Source of the DNA: Bacillota bacterium
GTDB taxonomy: Bacteria; Bacillota_I; Bacilli_A; RF39; UBA660
Assembly: GCA_015059245.1 (NCBI GenBank)
Contig: SVAU01000001.1
Span: 1 to 64,000 of the forward strand
Length of the DNA: 64,000 nucleotides
Reading direction: 5' to 3'
Shown: one piece after another, positions 35,475-44,331 of the stretch
Layout of the letters: each line of letters begins with the position of its first letter
Position numbering within the stretch: position 1 is the first letter of the stretch
The notes under the pieces: generated by a model
Told to the model about the DNA's origin: nothing
Databases searched by the model: none
What the model saw: only the letters and a program-made list of their open reading frames with translations
Made by a program: the position numbers and the translations under genes

Positions 35475-35789
35475 ATGTTAGAAGGATTTATTACAATACT
35501 TGGTTTATGTTTAACATTTTTACCAGTATTTATGTATTTTAATTATTTACTTACACATGTTAGCAAGAAGACTAGTTTTGATTATCATCTAGAGATAGTT
35601 AAAGATAAAAAAGGTGATAAAGGAGTAGTTATTGCTTATCTAGAGAGAATACTATATGGAGCTGCAATAGTTAGTTTTGGTATATTACTTAGTGAATATT
35701 TTGCTAATGAAGTAATGTTTGCTTGTGTAGTAATTACATCTATTTTATATGTTATCGTAAAATGGATTGATGAAAAAAATGAAAAATAA
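35475..35789 (+). CDS. Small three-helix membrane protein
   Basis: This 104-residue protein has helices near residues 5-25, 57-75 and 79-97. GGAGGGG at the end of the previous gene serves as its ribosome site, so it is coupled to the single-pass protein upstream. Function unknown. Confidence 0.65.
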   Translation: MLEGFITILGLCLTFLPVFMYFNYLLTHVSKKTSFDYHLEIVKDKKGDKGVVIAYLERILYGAAIVSFGILLSEYFANEVMFACVVITSILYVIVKWIDEKNEK

Positions 35790-35806
35790 GTGATAACTTA
35801 TTTTTT
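35784..35806 (+). terminator. Rho-independent terminator
   Basis: AAATAAGT / ACTTATTT with a 4-base loop is followed by a T run; the stop codon is in the stem. Confidence 0.85.
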
Positions 35807-35855
35807 GTGTGATATAATTTTATTATAGTGTAGTTTAAAATAGGGAATGATAGAT

Positions 35856-36176
35856 ATGAGGTTTAAAGAAGATTTTCTTAGAGAATTATCTAGAAGACTT
35901 AAAGAGAATTTAGAAATTATAGAGTCAAGTTTTGAATTATCTAATAAAGATTTTATTAAAACTAGATTATTGAGTATTGTACCAATAGAATTTCATTTAT
36001 CTATTCTGTTAGAAGATGATCCATATTTATTCTTAGGGAAACTTATTTATGCTATTACTAATAGACAAGAAGTTAGAGTAAGTAGTACAAATATAGCTTG
36101 TGACTTACTTTTAGAATTAGTTAATCTTATTTTAGATGAATTTAAAGTTGAAAGGATTGATAAAATTGGAAAATAA
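35856..36176 (+). CDS. Small helical protein, unknown
   Basis: This 106-residue helical protein has no membrane segment. The ATG at 35856 is preferred over 35847 because AGGGAATG lies about 10 bases ahead. The end overlaps the next small gene by 11 bases, which suggests a translated pair. No family recognised. Confidence 0.55.
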   Translation: MRFKEDFLRELSRRLKENLEIIESSFELSNKDFIKTRLLSIVPIEFHLSILLEDDPYLFLGKLIYAITNRQEVRVSSTNIACDLLLELVNLILDEFKVERIDKIGK

Positions 36177-36378
36177 TGTAAATTTTGATAAAGATTTAAG
36201 AGTATTTTATTTAAGTTCTTTGGCTCAAAGAGATGAAAAACAAGAGTTTATGAAGTTTTATCATTCTGTTGAAAGTTATTTAGAAGAATTAGTTGCTAAA
36301 TGTACTAATTTAGAAGTATTAAATAGAGTAAAAAACATTATATCTTATAGAACTAAGATATTAGAAAAGAATTTATAA
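36166..36378 (+). CDS. Small helical protein, unknown
   Basis: This gene has about 70 codons. TTG 36166 lies 9 bases after AAAGGA; the upstream in-frame ATG at 36136 has no ribosome site and would overlap more. Cytosolic, charged, helical. It lies 11 bases ahead of the zinc-ribbon gene and may head that operon. Confidence 0.5.
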   Translation: MENNVNFDKDLRVFYLSSLAQRDEKQEFMKFYHSVESYLEELVAKCTNLEVLNRVKNIISYRTKILEKNL

Positions 36379-36389
36379 GAGGTGATTGT

Positions 36390-37262
36390 ATGAGATGTCC
36401 AAATTGTGGTGCATTTTTAGAACAAGGTAAAGTTATTTGTAATATGTGTGGTACTAATTCTACGACTTTTGTTCCACAAAATAACAATAATAACAATTTT
36501 GGTAGTAATGATGGAATGTTTAGTACTGGAATGAATACAGGTAATGGAAATTATAATGATTATAATCCAGCACTTAATAATTTTAAAAATACTAGTACTA
36601 AGAAAGAATATCATAATGTTGAATTAGTTCCAGTTAAAAATGGTGAAAAAGATATTTTCGACTTCTTTGCTGAAAACAAAAAGATGTTAGGATTTGTTGG
36701 GATTGTATTATTATTTGCTCTTATTGCTTTTATAGGATGGAAATATTATGAAAAGAAGATGGAACCTCCTGTAGAAGAACCTATACTATTAAATCTATAT
36801 TTTGAAGTAGATGATAGTTTTCAAAAATTAGAAGGTAATAATAATGCTTTAATTTATAGTAGAACAGGTTCTAAAGGAAGTGAATGTTCTATTAGTATAT
36901 CTTATGGCTCTAATACTTCTAGTGACCATGTTAAAGAATATTTTGCTGCTGTTCATAAAAAATTAGAACCAGCTAAAGATACTAATGGTAATATTGTTAA
37001 TCAATTAGATGTTTATGTTCCTACTGAAAGTCAAATGGAATTAAATAGTGCTACTTGGTATTATTTAAACTTATTCTATAAGACTAATACTACAGATACA
37101 TCTGCAACTCATTTAAGATATAAATATTTAACTGCTATATATAAAGGTCATTTCTATGATATAGAATTAGCTAATAATAGTAATGATAATGTATGTGGTG
37201 CATCTTTAGATAATTTTTCTAAATCATTAAAGTTTATTGATACTAAAGACGCAAAAGAATAG
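36390..37262 (+). CDS. Zinc-ribbon membrane protein with extracellular disulphide domain
   Basis: This 290-residue protein has a cytosolic zinc ribbon (C3, C6, C17, C20), an Asn-rich linker, one membrane helix (about 96-116) and an extracellular domain. That domain has two Cys, in ECSISISYG and VCGASLDNFSKSL, a pattern shared with the next gene and with the gene at 40491. A disulphide between them is likely. AGAGGTG precedes the start. The family is unknown to me; sensing or envelope maintenance would be guesses. Confidence 0.75.
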   Translation: MRCPNCGAFLEQGKVICNMCGTNSTTFVPQNNNNNNFGSNDGMFSTGMNTGNGNYNDYNPALNNFKNTSTKKEYHNVELVPVKNGEKDIFDFFAENKKMLGFVGIVLLFALIAFIGWKYYEKKMEPPVEEPILLNLYFEVDDSFQKLEGNNNALIYSRTGSKGSECSISISYGSNTSSDHVKEYFAAVHKKLEPAKDTNGNIVNQLDVYVPTESQMELNSATWYYLNLFYKTNTTDTSATHLRYKYLTAIYKGHFYDIELANNSNDNVCGASLDNFSKSLKFIDTKDAKE

Positions 37263-37273
37263 AGGGTGAATAA

Positions 37274-38347
37274 ATGAAAAAGTGTCCACAATGCGGAACT
37301 ATTCTTGAAGAAACTAAGAAAAAATGTTATATGTGTGGTGCCGAATTGGAAAAGAGATCTTTTGCGTTAGATTTCGGGGATACTTTTGATGAACAAATTG
37401 GTGCTACGGTTACTAATGGACAAAATAATGCTTTTAATAATGTTGGTAATGTAATGGATGGTGCTGAAGGAACTATTTCTAATAATGCTAATCAAGTTAC
37501 ATTTGCTAACTCTATGAATGCTGTTGAGGAAGTACAAGAAAGTGTTGCTAATATGCCTTCTAAATATGATAATAGAACGGCGATTGAAAAAATATTTTCT
37601 ACTGATGCTAGATATAGACAAGATGCATTAGAATTTAATGGTAATACTCAAGATGATTTTAGTAATAATCCTCAATGTTTCGAGAGTGCACCTATGGTTC
37701 CACTTCCTCCAACTAATAATCAAGAAGAGGAAGAAAATAATAAAAAGAAGAAACCTGCTATTAATTGGGGAAGTAATTTAAAGAACTCATATTCTGAGGA
37801 AGAACATAGTGGAGGTAAAAAGATTACTTTTGCTACAATATTTAATATATTCTCAGTTATAGTATTCTTGGTTTGTGTAATATTTTTGTACTTTAAGTTT
37901 GTAGCGAAAGATGAAAAACCTGCTATTGAACAATTTGGTGGTTTATCTTATGAAATAAGTCCTGATTTTGTTTTAGAAAGTGAAGCGGGTAGAGCAAGAT
38001 ATTATACTTATGGATCTGCTTGTGCTTTAAAAATATCATATGGACCTACAGTTGAAACTACTGGTTTTTTGGATAGTTATTTTGAACAAGTTAAAGAAGC
38101 TAATAAGAATTCTCAGACTACAGTTACTGAAATGGGTATTAATGGTAATTCATGGACTGAAATTAGAGTATTTAATTTTGAACAAAATGCTGCTTCACAA
38201 AATGGTTATGCTGAAGTATTAAAATATAAATATGTTGCTATAGTACATAAAGGTAATTTCTATGATATAGTATTCGCTAACGATAAAGATGACAATAAAT
38301 GTGCAGCAATGTTTGATAAGTTTCAACAATCGCTTGTACTTGAATAA
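37274..38347 (+). CDS. Zinc-ribbon membrane protein, paralogue
   Basis: This 357-residue protein has the same plan as the gene 11 bases upstream: zinc ribbon (C4, C7, C18, C21), a longer disordered Asn/Gln-rich linker, one helix (about 183-205), and an extracellular domain with ACALKISYG and KCAAMFDKFQQSL. GAGGGTG precedes the ATG. The two genes form one operon closed by a terminator. Confidence 0.75.
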   Translation: MKKCPQCGTILEETKKKCYMCGAELEKRSFALDFGDTFDEQIGATVTNGQNNAFNNVGNVMDGAEGTISNNANQVTFANSMNAVEEVQESVANMPSKYDNRTAIEKIFSTDARYRQDALEFNGNTQDDFSNNPQCFESAPMVPLPPTNNQEEEENNKKKKPAINWGSNLKNSYSEEEHSGGKKITFATIFNIFSVIVFLVCVIFLYFKFVAKDEKPAIEQFGGLSYEISPDFVLESEAGRARYYTYGSACALKISYGPTVETTGFLDSYFEQVKEANKNSQTTVTEMGINGNSWTEIRVFNFEQNAASQNGYAEVLKYKYVAIVHKGNFYDIVFANDKDDNKCAAMFDKFQQSLVLE

Positions 38348-38349
38348 TT

Positions 38350-38377
38350 AAAGTGCCTAGATTAGGTGCTTTTTTTA
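38350..38377 (+). terminator. Rho-independent terminator
   Basis: AAGTGCCTA / TAGGTGCTT (with G-U pairs), loop GAT, then T6. Confidence 0.85.
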
Positions 38378-38404
38378 TGTTATACTAAAGAAGGGAGTGG
38401 TTGT

Positions 38405-39154
38405 ATGAGTCTTGAAGATATTATTGAAAAGATAAAAAGGTTGGATGCTGGTGGCAATGGTACTAATATAGTATGTTTTATTGTTGCTTTTGATTTATTA
38501 TATTTTTTGAAGGATAACAGTAATAGAGAAAGATTCATTTACGAATACTATAAGAATGATAATGGAATGTTTACTAGTAACTTAAAGAGAATATGTTATT
38601 ATTGTGAATCAATATTATTAGCTGATGATATATATGATAATATGCTTAAATCTATAGAGATGGATGTTACTAGAGAAGACTTAGTTAGTATGTATAATTA
38701 TTATGATGCTATAGATAGAATAGAGAAAGCTAATAATAGTACCAGAGATATGATAAGTGATGGATTTAAAATTAGATTGCTTAAACATACTTTTGATTCT
38801 AGTAATGAAGATTTTTCTAAATTAGAAGGAAATGTTAGAGAATTAAAAACTAGATATGATAAGAATATGATAGATACTGTTGCTATAATTGCATTATTTA
38901 TAGCAGTTAGTATCGGAATGATTAGTGGTATTAGTTTTAGTTTACAAGCATTTGAAAATGTAACTGATTTAAATGTATTTACAATGGGATTAACTATATG
39001 TACTATAGGATTTGTTATATTTAATTTATTCTATTCTTTATTTAAGTTTGTTGCGAAATTATGTGGTAAAGAACTAGATCAAAAAGGAAATTTTGTATTC
39101 GTTGATGTTGTATTTATATTATTAATTGCTTTTTTCGCAATTCTTGTTGTTTAA
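38405..39154 (+). CDS. Membrane protein with helical cytosolic part
   Basis: This 249-residue protein starts at MSLEDI after AGAAGGGAG; the longer in-frame opening lies in the terminator. Residues 1-160 are helical and cytosolic with a short YYCES motif, and three membrane helices follow (about 164-187, 196-216 and 228-248). No family recognised. Monocistronic. Confidence 0.65.
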   Translation: MSLEDIIEKIKRLDAGGNGTNIVCFIVAFDLLYFLKDNSNRERFIYEYYKNDNGMFTSNLKRICYYCESILLADDIYDNMLKSIEMDVTREDLVSMYNYYDAIDRIEKANNSTRDMISDGFKIRLLKHTFDSSNEDFSKLEGNVRELKTRYDKNMIDTVAIIALFIAVSIGMISGISFSLQAFENVTDLNVFTMGLTICTIGFVIFNLFYSLFKFVAKLCGKELDQKGNFVFVDVVFILLIAFFAILVV

Positions 39155-39157
39155 TTT

Positions 39158-39190
39158 AAAAAAAGTGCAAATATTTATTGCACTTTTTAT
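39158..39190 (+). terminator. Rho-independent terminator
   Basis: AAAAAGTGCAA / TTGCACTTTTT with a 7-base loop. Confidence 0.9.
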
Positions 39191-39218
39191 TTTATTATGT
39201 TATTATTAAATGGTCGAT

Positions 39219-39295
39219 GGACCTCTAGCTCAGTTGGTTAGAGCATCCGGCTCATAACCGGGCGGTCGTAGGTTCGAGTCCTACGAGGTCCACCA
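39219..39295 (+). tRNA. tRNA with CAT anticodon (tRNA-Ile2 more likely than elongator Met)
   Basis: A full cloverleaf: acceptor GGACCTC/GAGGTCC, D arm AGCTCAGTTGGTTAGAGC, anticodon loop CTCATAA with CAT at 39253-39255, T arm GTAGG TTCGAGT CCTAC, and an encoded CCA. The body resembles Firmicutes tRNA-Ile whose C34 is changed to lysidine by TilS; the anticodon alone cannot separate it from elongator Met. Confidence 0.95.
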
Positions 39296-39304
39296 CTTAA
39301 TGAT

Positions 39305-39389
39305 GCGAGTGTGGCGAAATTGGTAGACGCGCTAGACTTAGGATCTAGTCCTTTACGGGGTGGGGGTTCAAGTCCCTTCACTCGCACCA
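39305..39389 (+). tRNA. tRNA-Leu (TAG anticodon)
   Basis: A class II tRNA with acceptor GCGAGTG/CACTCGC, anticodon loop CTTAGGA (TAG at 39339-39341), a long variable arm, T loop GTTCAAG and an encoded CCA. It lies 9 bases after the CAT tRNA, so the two are co-transcribed. Confidence 0.96.
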
Positions 39390-39398
39390 TTTGAAATT

Positions 39399-39423
39399 AA
39401 CAGAGATTTATCTCTGTTTTTTT
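39399..39423 (+). terminator. Terminator of the tRNA pair
   Basis: AACAGAGA, loop TTTA, TCTCTGTT, then T6. TGTTATAAT follows at 39430-39438. Confidence 0.92.
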
Positions 39424-39463
39424 GTTTTGTGTTATAATAACTTTCAACTTGGGAGGTGAAGAT

Positions 39464-39901
39464 ATGAACGTAGTATTTTTAGACTTTAATGGTGTATTAG
39501 ATACTAATCTTAATATGGATGTTATTGATTCTGGTAATTTAAGTAGATTAAAAATGTTAGTAGATATGTTTGATGCTAAAGTAGTTATATCTTCATCTTT
39601 AAAAAATCCTTTTTATTATAGTGGTAAACATAGTAAGTTATTTCAAGAAATACTTAATACATTACTTGAAAGTGGTATTGATGTTATTGGTATTACTCCT
39701 AAAGGTGAAACAAGAGAAGAAGAAATATTAATGTATTTAAATAATCATCCTGAAGTAAGTAATTATTGTATTTTAGATGATGATTATGATATGGAAAGAT
39801 TGAAAGATCATTTAGTTAAACTACCTATGCAAATGAGTGATGGTCAAATGGGATTTACACAAGAATATTTAGATAAAGCTATAGGTATATTGGGGAGATA
39901 G
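39464..39901 (+). CDS. HAD-superfamily protein (HAD_SAK-like)
   Basis: This 145-residue protein shows the HAD core: DFNGVLDT (nucleophile Asp, general acid position Asn), VVISSSLK (motif II Ser) and CILDDDYDM (motif III/IV). The layout and the MGFTQEYLDKA end fit the HAD_SAK_2 family of small phosphatases. The acid-base residue is Asn (DxN) rather than Asp (DxD), so activity is uncertain. GGGAGGTGA precedes ATG 39464. The next gene follows within 2 bases. Confidence 0.8.
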   Translation: MNVVFLDFNGVLDTNLNMDVIDSGNLSRLKMLVDMFDAKVVISSSLKNPFYYSGKHSKLFQEILNTLLESGIDVIGITPKGETREEEILMYLNNHPEVSNYCILDDDYDMERLKDHLVKLPMQMSDGQMGFTQEYLDKAIGILGR

Positions 39902-39903
39902 AT

Positions 39904-40419
39904 ATGGAATTAAGTAATTTTAATGTAGAAAATAGTACTGAGTTATCAGTTGTTAATGAAATAAATATAGATGAAAGTATATTTACTAATATTATTGATA
40001 TTATTAGCAATGCTATGAATAGATTAGGTATTAAATTAGATGGTAAAAGTATTTATTATCAAAGAAATTCTAATAAAACTAGTATTTTAGCTGTTAAATT
40101 ATGTAATGGTGATGATAATGATACTAATAATTATATGATTAATGGTTGTGATGCTGCTTATTTTAATGGATATGGTAGTTGTGATGTTTATTTACATGCT
40201 AATAAAAAGATTGGTCAAGCTGCTATGAATATGGCTAATATGGTTTCTAGTGATATCGTAAGTTTCTTTGATACTATAGAGGGTGAACTTGCTTTAAATG
40301 GTTTAACTGAGAGTGAATTATTTATTAGAATTCCTTTAGGTATTAAAGAGGAACAAGTTAAAGATAAGAAAGAAAATAGAGTATTAAGATTTGTTAGAAA
40401 GATATTTAATAATAAATAG
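39904..40419 (+). CDS. Unknown cytosolic protein
   Basis: This 171-residue protein follows the HAD gene by 2 bases, with GGGGAGAT inside that gene as ribosome site, so the two form an operon. An alpha/beta-like core with two Cys-containing segments (LCNGDD, INGCDAAYFNGYGSCDVYLH) is followed by a basic tail. No family recognised. Confidence 0.65.
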   Translation: MELSNFNVENSTELSVVNEINIDESIFTNIIDIISNAMNRLGIKLDGKSIYYQRNSNKTSILAVKLCNGDDNDTNNYMINGCDAAYFNGYGSCDVYLHANKKIGQAAMNMANMVSSDIVSFFDTIEGELALNGLTESELFIRIPLGIKEEQVKDKKENRVLRFVRKIFNNK

Positions 40420-40437
40420 GAGAAATCCTATTTTTTT
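40415..40437 (+). terminator. Rho-independent terminator
   Basis: AATAGGA, loop GAAA, TCCTATT, then T5. Confidence 0.9.
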
Positions 40438-40490
40438 GTTTATTTGTTTTAGAAAAAATGGTATCATATAGATAATAGAGGGTGCTTGTT

Positions 40491-42428
40491 ATGAACGGAC
40501 AAAATAACAATTCTAATGAAAAAGTAAAAAGTAAATTTTTTAATCAAGATTTATTTAATGATGCTAGTGTCAATGATGTTGGTAGTTCTACTAGTGGTCA
40601 AGTAATAAGTTGGGGTGTAGGTGGGAATAGAAGTGCTACTCCTGATGTTAGTAACGTAAGTGTTTTAGATTCTACACAAATGTTTAATTTTGTTAATACA
40701 GAAGTTACTGATTTTGAAGAAAATAATGCTTATAGTGAACAAGTTATGCCGGATCAAACTAGTAATGGTATGTTTGATGGTTCACAGTTTGCACAATCAA
40801 TGGATGGGCAAGCTACTATTGATAATCAAGTACAACAAAATCAATTTGCTACTAGTGTAGATCAAGTGTTTGCTGAAGCGAAGTTTGATGGTAATGTTAA
40901 TAATACTATATCTAATGAGTTTGTTCAAAGTACACCTACATTTACTGGATATAATGCTGATCCTAATGTTATTGCTCAAAATAATATGGTACAAAATCCT
41001 AGTATAGAACAAAATGGTGTACCGACTACATTTGATAATATGGCACCTGTTATGGAAGTACCAGCACAACCTTTAATGAATGAAACTGCCTCAGTAGATA
41101 ATAGTATTGCTGTTCCGCAATTTGATCCATTTAATGGTAGTGCAGAAGGTGTTACTTCTAATGTAGTTACTCCTCAAGTAGAGGCAACACAATTTGATCA
41201 AGATTTACAGATGCAACAAAACTCACCTTTATTTGCAATGGCAGCTGAAACACAACAAGTAGATGTGTCTGGTTTTGAAAAAGAATTAAAACCTATGAAT
41301 GTAACAGCAAATGACGGTGAAATTAATGATGAGATGAGAAGTAATCAACCACTAAGTTTAATGGCTTTAAGTGGTGAAAGTATAGATGAATCACAAAAAC
41401 CTAAAGATGTAGTTGAGAATTCTAAGTATTTCCAAGCCACTCCTTTAGAAGATAATAGATTAAAAGCAGAGGATATAATACCTGTTATTACTCCTGCAGT
41501 AAATATACTTGCAGAACCTACTCGTGATATTAATGTTAAAGAATTAGTAAAATCATTTGTTGGTTCTGAATATGGAAAGATTAGTATGTCACCATTTTCA
41601 TTCTTTGGTGGACTATTTAATTCATTTTATTTCTTTTATAGAAAAATGTATTTAGGTGGGTTTATATTATCATTTATTAATGCTTTTGTAATATTTATGC
41701 TATTTAAAAATTATGTTATTGGTTTAGGTTTAATATTAGGTGAATTTATTATAGTAGGTTTAATTACTAATTCTATGTATATGAAATTTGCTAAGAATCA
41801 ATCAATTAAAATAGCAGCAACTAATCCTAAATCATCACAATTTGAATTACAAAAATTGTGCTCATTAAAAGGTGGTACTGATGTTGTTATTTCGACAATA
41901 CTTACGGCTGCAATTTTAGCTTTAACTATATTTGTAGTTTATGAAGTAGTTGGTAAACCATCTTTCTTAGAATTATTACCTGATAAAAAAGGTTCTGTTA
42001 CTTTAAATAAAGATGCTACTTTAGATGAAGTAGTTGAGTATGATTTACCATCTCAATTTGTTAGAGTTAAGAATGGTACTGTTCCTTATATTATTGAAGA
42101 AAAAGTATGGAGAAGAGGTAAACAAATAACTATTAAGTCTTGTGGATTTAATATATATTTAGTTGCTGGAGATGATAGTAAAGAGTTCTTGAAGAATATG
42201 GCTGAAGGTCAAAATAGATATACTAATAATGGAACATATAAAACTCTATCTGGAGAAGTATGGGATACTTATGAATATGATAGTGGAGATTATTATTATT
42301 TTTATAGAGCTAGAAAAATTAATGGACATATTGTATTAGTTACTTATGAAATTCATGCAAATGCCACAGAAGGAATGTGTGAATTACATTTAGAAAATAT
42401 TATGAATTCAATTAGAGCAAAAGAATAG
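40491..42428 (+). CDS. DUF2628-like membrane protein with extracellular disulphide domain
   Basis: This 645-residue protein starts at ATG 40491 after AGAGGGTG. Residues 1-350 are Asn/Gln/Ser-rich and probably disordered. Next comes a DUF2628-like block (about 360-430: SPFSFFGGLFNSFYFFYRKMYLGG, several helices), then a membrane helix near 475. An extracellular domain follows with KSCGFNIYL and MCELHLENIMNSI, the same two-Cys pattern as the genes at 36390 and 37274. The three seem to belong to one envelope system. Confidence 0.72.
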   Translation: MNGQNNNSNEKVKSKFFNQDLFNDASVNDVGSSTSGQVISWGVGGNRSATPDVSNVSVLDSTQMFNFVNTEVTDFEENNAYSEQVMPDQTSNGMFDGSQFAQSMDGQATIDNQVQQNQFATSVDQVFAEAKFDGNVNNTISNEFVQSTPTFTGYNADPNVIAQNNMVQNPSIEQNGVPTTFDNMAPVMEVPAQPLMNETASVDNSIAVPQFDPFNGSAEGVTSNVVTPQVEATQFDQDLQMQQNSPLFAMAAETQQVDVSGFEKELKPMNVTANDGEINDEMRSNQPLSLMALSGESIDESQKPKDVVENSKYFQATPLEDNRLKAEDIIPVITPAVNILAEPTRDINVKELVKSFVGSEYGKISMSPFSFFGGLFNSFYFFYRKMYLGGFILSFINAFVIFMLFKNYVIGLGLILGEFIIVGLITNSMYMKFAKNQSIKIAATNPKSSQFELQKLCSLKGGTDVVISTILTAAILALTIFVVYEVVGKPSFLELLPDKKGSVTLNKDATLDEVVEYDLPSQFVRVKNGTVPYIIEEKVWRRGKQITIKSCGFNIYLVAGDDSKEFLKNMAEGQNRYTNNGTYKTLSGEVWDTYEYDSGDYYYFYRARKINGHIVLVTYEIHANATEGMCELHLENIMNSIRAKE

Positions 42429-42450
42429 GGATTGATTTCCTATTTTTTTG
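42424..42450 (+). terminator. Rho-independent terminator
   Basis: AATAGG / CCTATT is followed by T6; the loop is 9 bases. Confidence 0.75.
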
Positions 42451-42485
42451 TGTTATTATTTTGTCAATGTAAGAGGTGGTTTATG

Positions 42486-43640
42486 ATGGATAAGTTTAAA
42501 ATGGAAGGTATTACATTACCTAATTATGATAAATGTATATTAAGTACTATCAGTTCAATATTAAAATATTATAAAGTAGATAATGGACATACTACTTTAA
42601 ATAGTTTAGATAAGTTGTTAGATAAAAAATATAAGAATGTAGTATTACTAATACTTGATGGTATGGGAGAACATATATTAAATACTTTAGATAAAGATGG
42701 ATATTTTAAAAGTAATCAAATAGATATGGTTACATCAGTTTATCCATCTACTACAACTGCTGCTATGACTACTTATTATTCTGGTAAGAGTCCTTTAGAA
42801 ACTGGTTGGATTGCTTGGAGTCAATATTTTAAAGAATATGGTAGAAGTATGGATGTATTAAAGCATAAAGAATCTTATACTGGAGAAAGTATTAAACCTG
42901 CTTTTAATGATGTATATGAAACAGTTATTAACTATAAAAGTGTATTTGATATGATAGAAGAAAATGGTATTAAAGCTTATGAAGTAATGCCTCATTATGC
43001 TGAAAGAAAAAGTAAAAGAAGTTTTATTGCTGATACAACTATAGAGATGTGTAACGCAATAGAAGATTTATGTAAGATAGATGAAGATAAATTTATAATG
43101 GTGTATTTTGATAATCCTGATGGATTATTACATAAATATGGTGCTAGTAGTAATGAAGCTAAAGAGTTTATTTTAGATACAGAAGAAAAGATTAAAGAGT
43201 TAACTAGTAAGTTAGAAGATACTTTACTTATTATATCTGCTGATCATGGACATAAAGATATTGGTAAAGTTTATTCAGTATTAGATCATCCTGATTTAAG
43301 AGACTGTATGATTACTCCGGAACTGTTTGAATCTAGATTCGTAGGTTTTTGGGTTAAAGAAGATAGAAGAGAAGAATTTAGAACAATATTTGAAAGAGAA
43401 TTTAAAGATTATGTATTACTTACTAAAGAGGAATTATTAGAACTTAATTTAATTGGTGTAGGAGAAAAACATAAGAAGGTTGACGATTTTCTTGGTAATT
43501 TTGTTGCTATATCTGTAAGTGATTCTATCTTTAGATTACAAAACGATTATTTCGAAGGTAAGAAGGTAAAGATAAGTACTCATTGTGGTTTATGTAAAGA
43601 AGAAATGGAAGTACCTATTATAGTTATGGAGTGTAAATAA
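42486..43640 (+). CDS. Alkaline-phosphatase-superfamily phosphodiesterase
   Basis: This 384-residue protein of the type I phosphodiesterase/nucleotide pyrophosphatase group has metal-binding Asp in LLILDGMGEHI, the nucleophile Thr in YPSTTTAAM, and further ligands in FDNPDGLLHKYG and ISADHGHKD. No signal peptide is present, so it is cytosolic. Start at ATG 42486, 8 bases from AGAGG as in most genes here; 42483 is the alternative. It overlaps the HD gene by one base. Substrate unknown. Confidence 0.88.
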   Translation: MDKFKMEGITLPNYDKCILSTISSILKYYKVDNGHTTLNSLDKLLDKKYKNVVLLILDGMGEHILNTLDKDGYFKSNQIDMVTSVYPSTTTAAMTTYYSGKSPLETGWIAWSQYFKEYGRSMDVLKHKESYTGESIKPAFNDVYETVINYKSVFDMIEENGIKAYEVMPHYAERKSKRSFIADTTIEMCNAIEDLCKIDEDKFIMVYFDNPDGLLHKYGASSNEAKEFILDTEEKIKELTSKLEDTLLIISADHGHKDIGKVYSVLDHPDLRDCMITPELFESRFVGFWVKEDRREEFRTIFEREFKDYVLLTKEELLELNLIGVGEKHKKVDDFLGNFVAISVSDSIFRLQNDYFEGKKVKISTHCGLCKEEMEVPIIVMECK

Positions 43641-44278
43641 TGAATAGAGAAAAAAGTGTAATAGATTTTTATGTATTAACTAATAAGTTAAAGAATGTAA
43701 TTAGAACTGGTTGGTTAAATTGGCACGTTAGTAGTCAACGAGTAGAAAGTGTAGCTGAACATGTATATGGTGTTCAAATGCTTGCTTTAGCTATGTATTC
43801 TGAATATAAATATGATATTGATATTAAGAAAGTAATATTTATGTTAGCTATTCATGAATTAGAAGAAACTGTTATAGGAGATTTAACTTTTAAACAAATA
43901 TCTAGTGAAGATAAGAAGATTATTGGTCATGAAGCTGTTGAAAAGATATTAAGTGGATTACTTAGTGGAGAAGAAATAAAAGATATTATATATGAATTTG
44001 ATGCAGGTATTACAAAAGAAGCTAAGTTTGCTTATCACTGTGATAAGTTAGAATGTGATTTACAATGTAAGTTATATGATGAAGCAGGTTATGTAAGATA
44101 TGAAGATCAAACTCATGCAGACAATCATAGGGAAGATGTAATGGAAGCGTTACGTACTGGCACTAGTACATGGTCATATAATTGGATGACGTATGATAGA
44201 CCTAAGTACTTAGATGATGAAAATTTCTTAAGTGTACTAGATTATGCGATAGACAATAATATAAGTAAAGAAGACTAA
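43640..44278 (+). CDS. HD-domain phosphohydrolase (YfbR/HDDC2-like)
   Basis: This 212-residue protein has an N-terminal RTGWLNW and RVESVAEHVYG that match the YfbR/HDDC2 nucleotidase pattern; the metal pair is AIHELEE (HE in place of HD) and a later Asp is in CDKLECDL. The start overlaps the phosphodiesterase stop (TAATG). The pair suggests a joint role in nucleotide or phosphoester turnover, which is inference. Confidence 0.85.
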   Translation: MNREKSVIDFYVLTNKLKNVIRTGWLNWHVSSQRVESVAEHVYGVQMLALAMYSEYKYDIDIKKVIFMLAIHELEETVIGDLTFKQISSEDKKIIGHEAVEKILSGLLSGEEIKDIIYEFDAGITKEAKFAYHCDKLECDLQCKLYDEAGYVRYEDQTHADNHREDVMEALRTGTSTWSYNWMTYDRPKYLDDENFLSVLDYAIDNNISKED

Positions 44279-44299
44279 TATTTAATTTAGTCTTTTTTT
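44270..44299 (+). terminator. Rho-independent terminator
   Basis: AAGACTAA / TTAGTCTT is followed by T5. Confidence 0.88.
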
Positions 44300-44331
44300 A
44301 TTTGTGATATACTAAGTTTGGGAGAGATATT

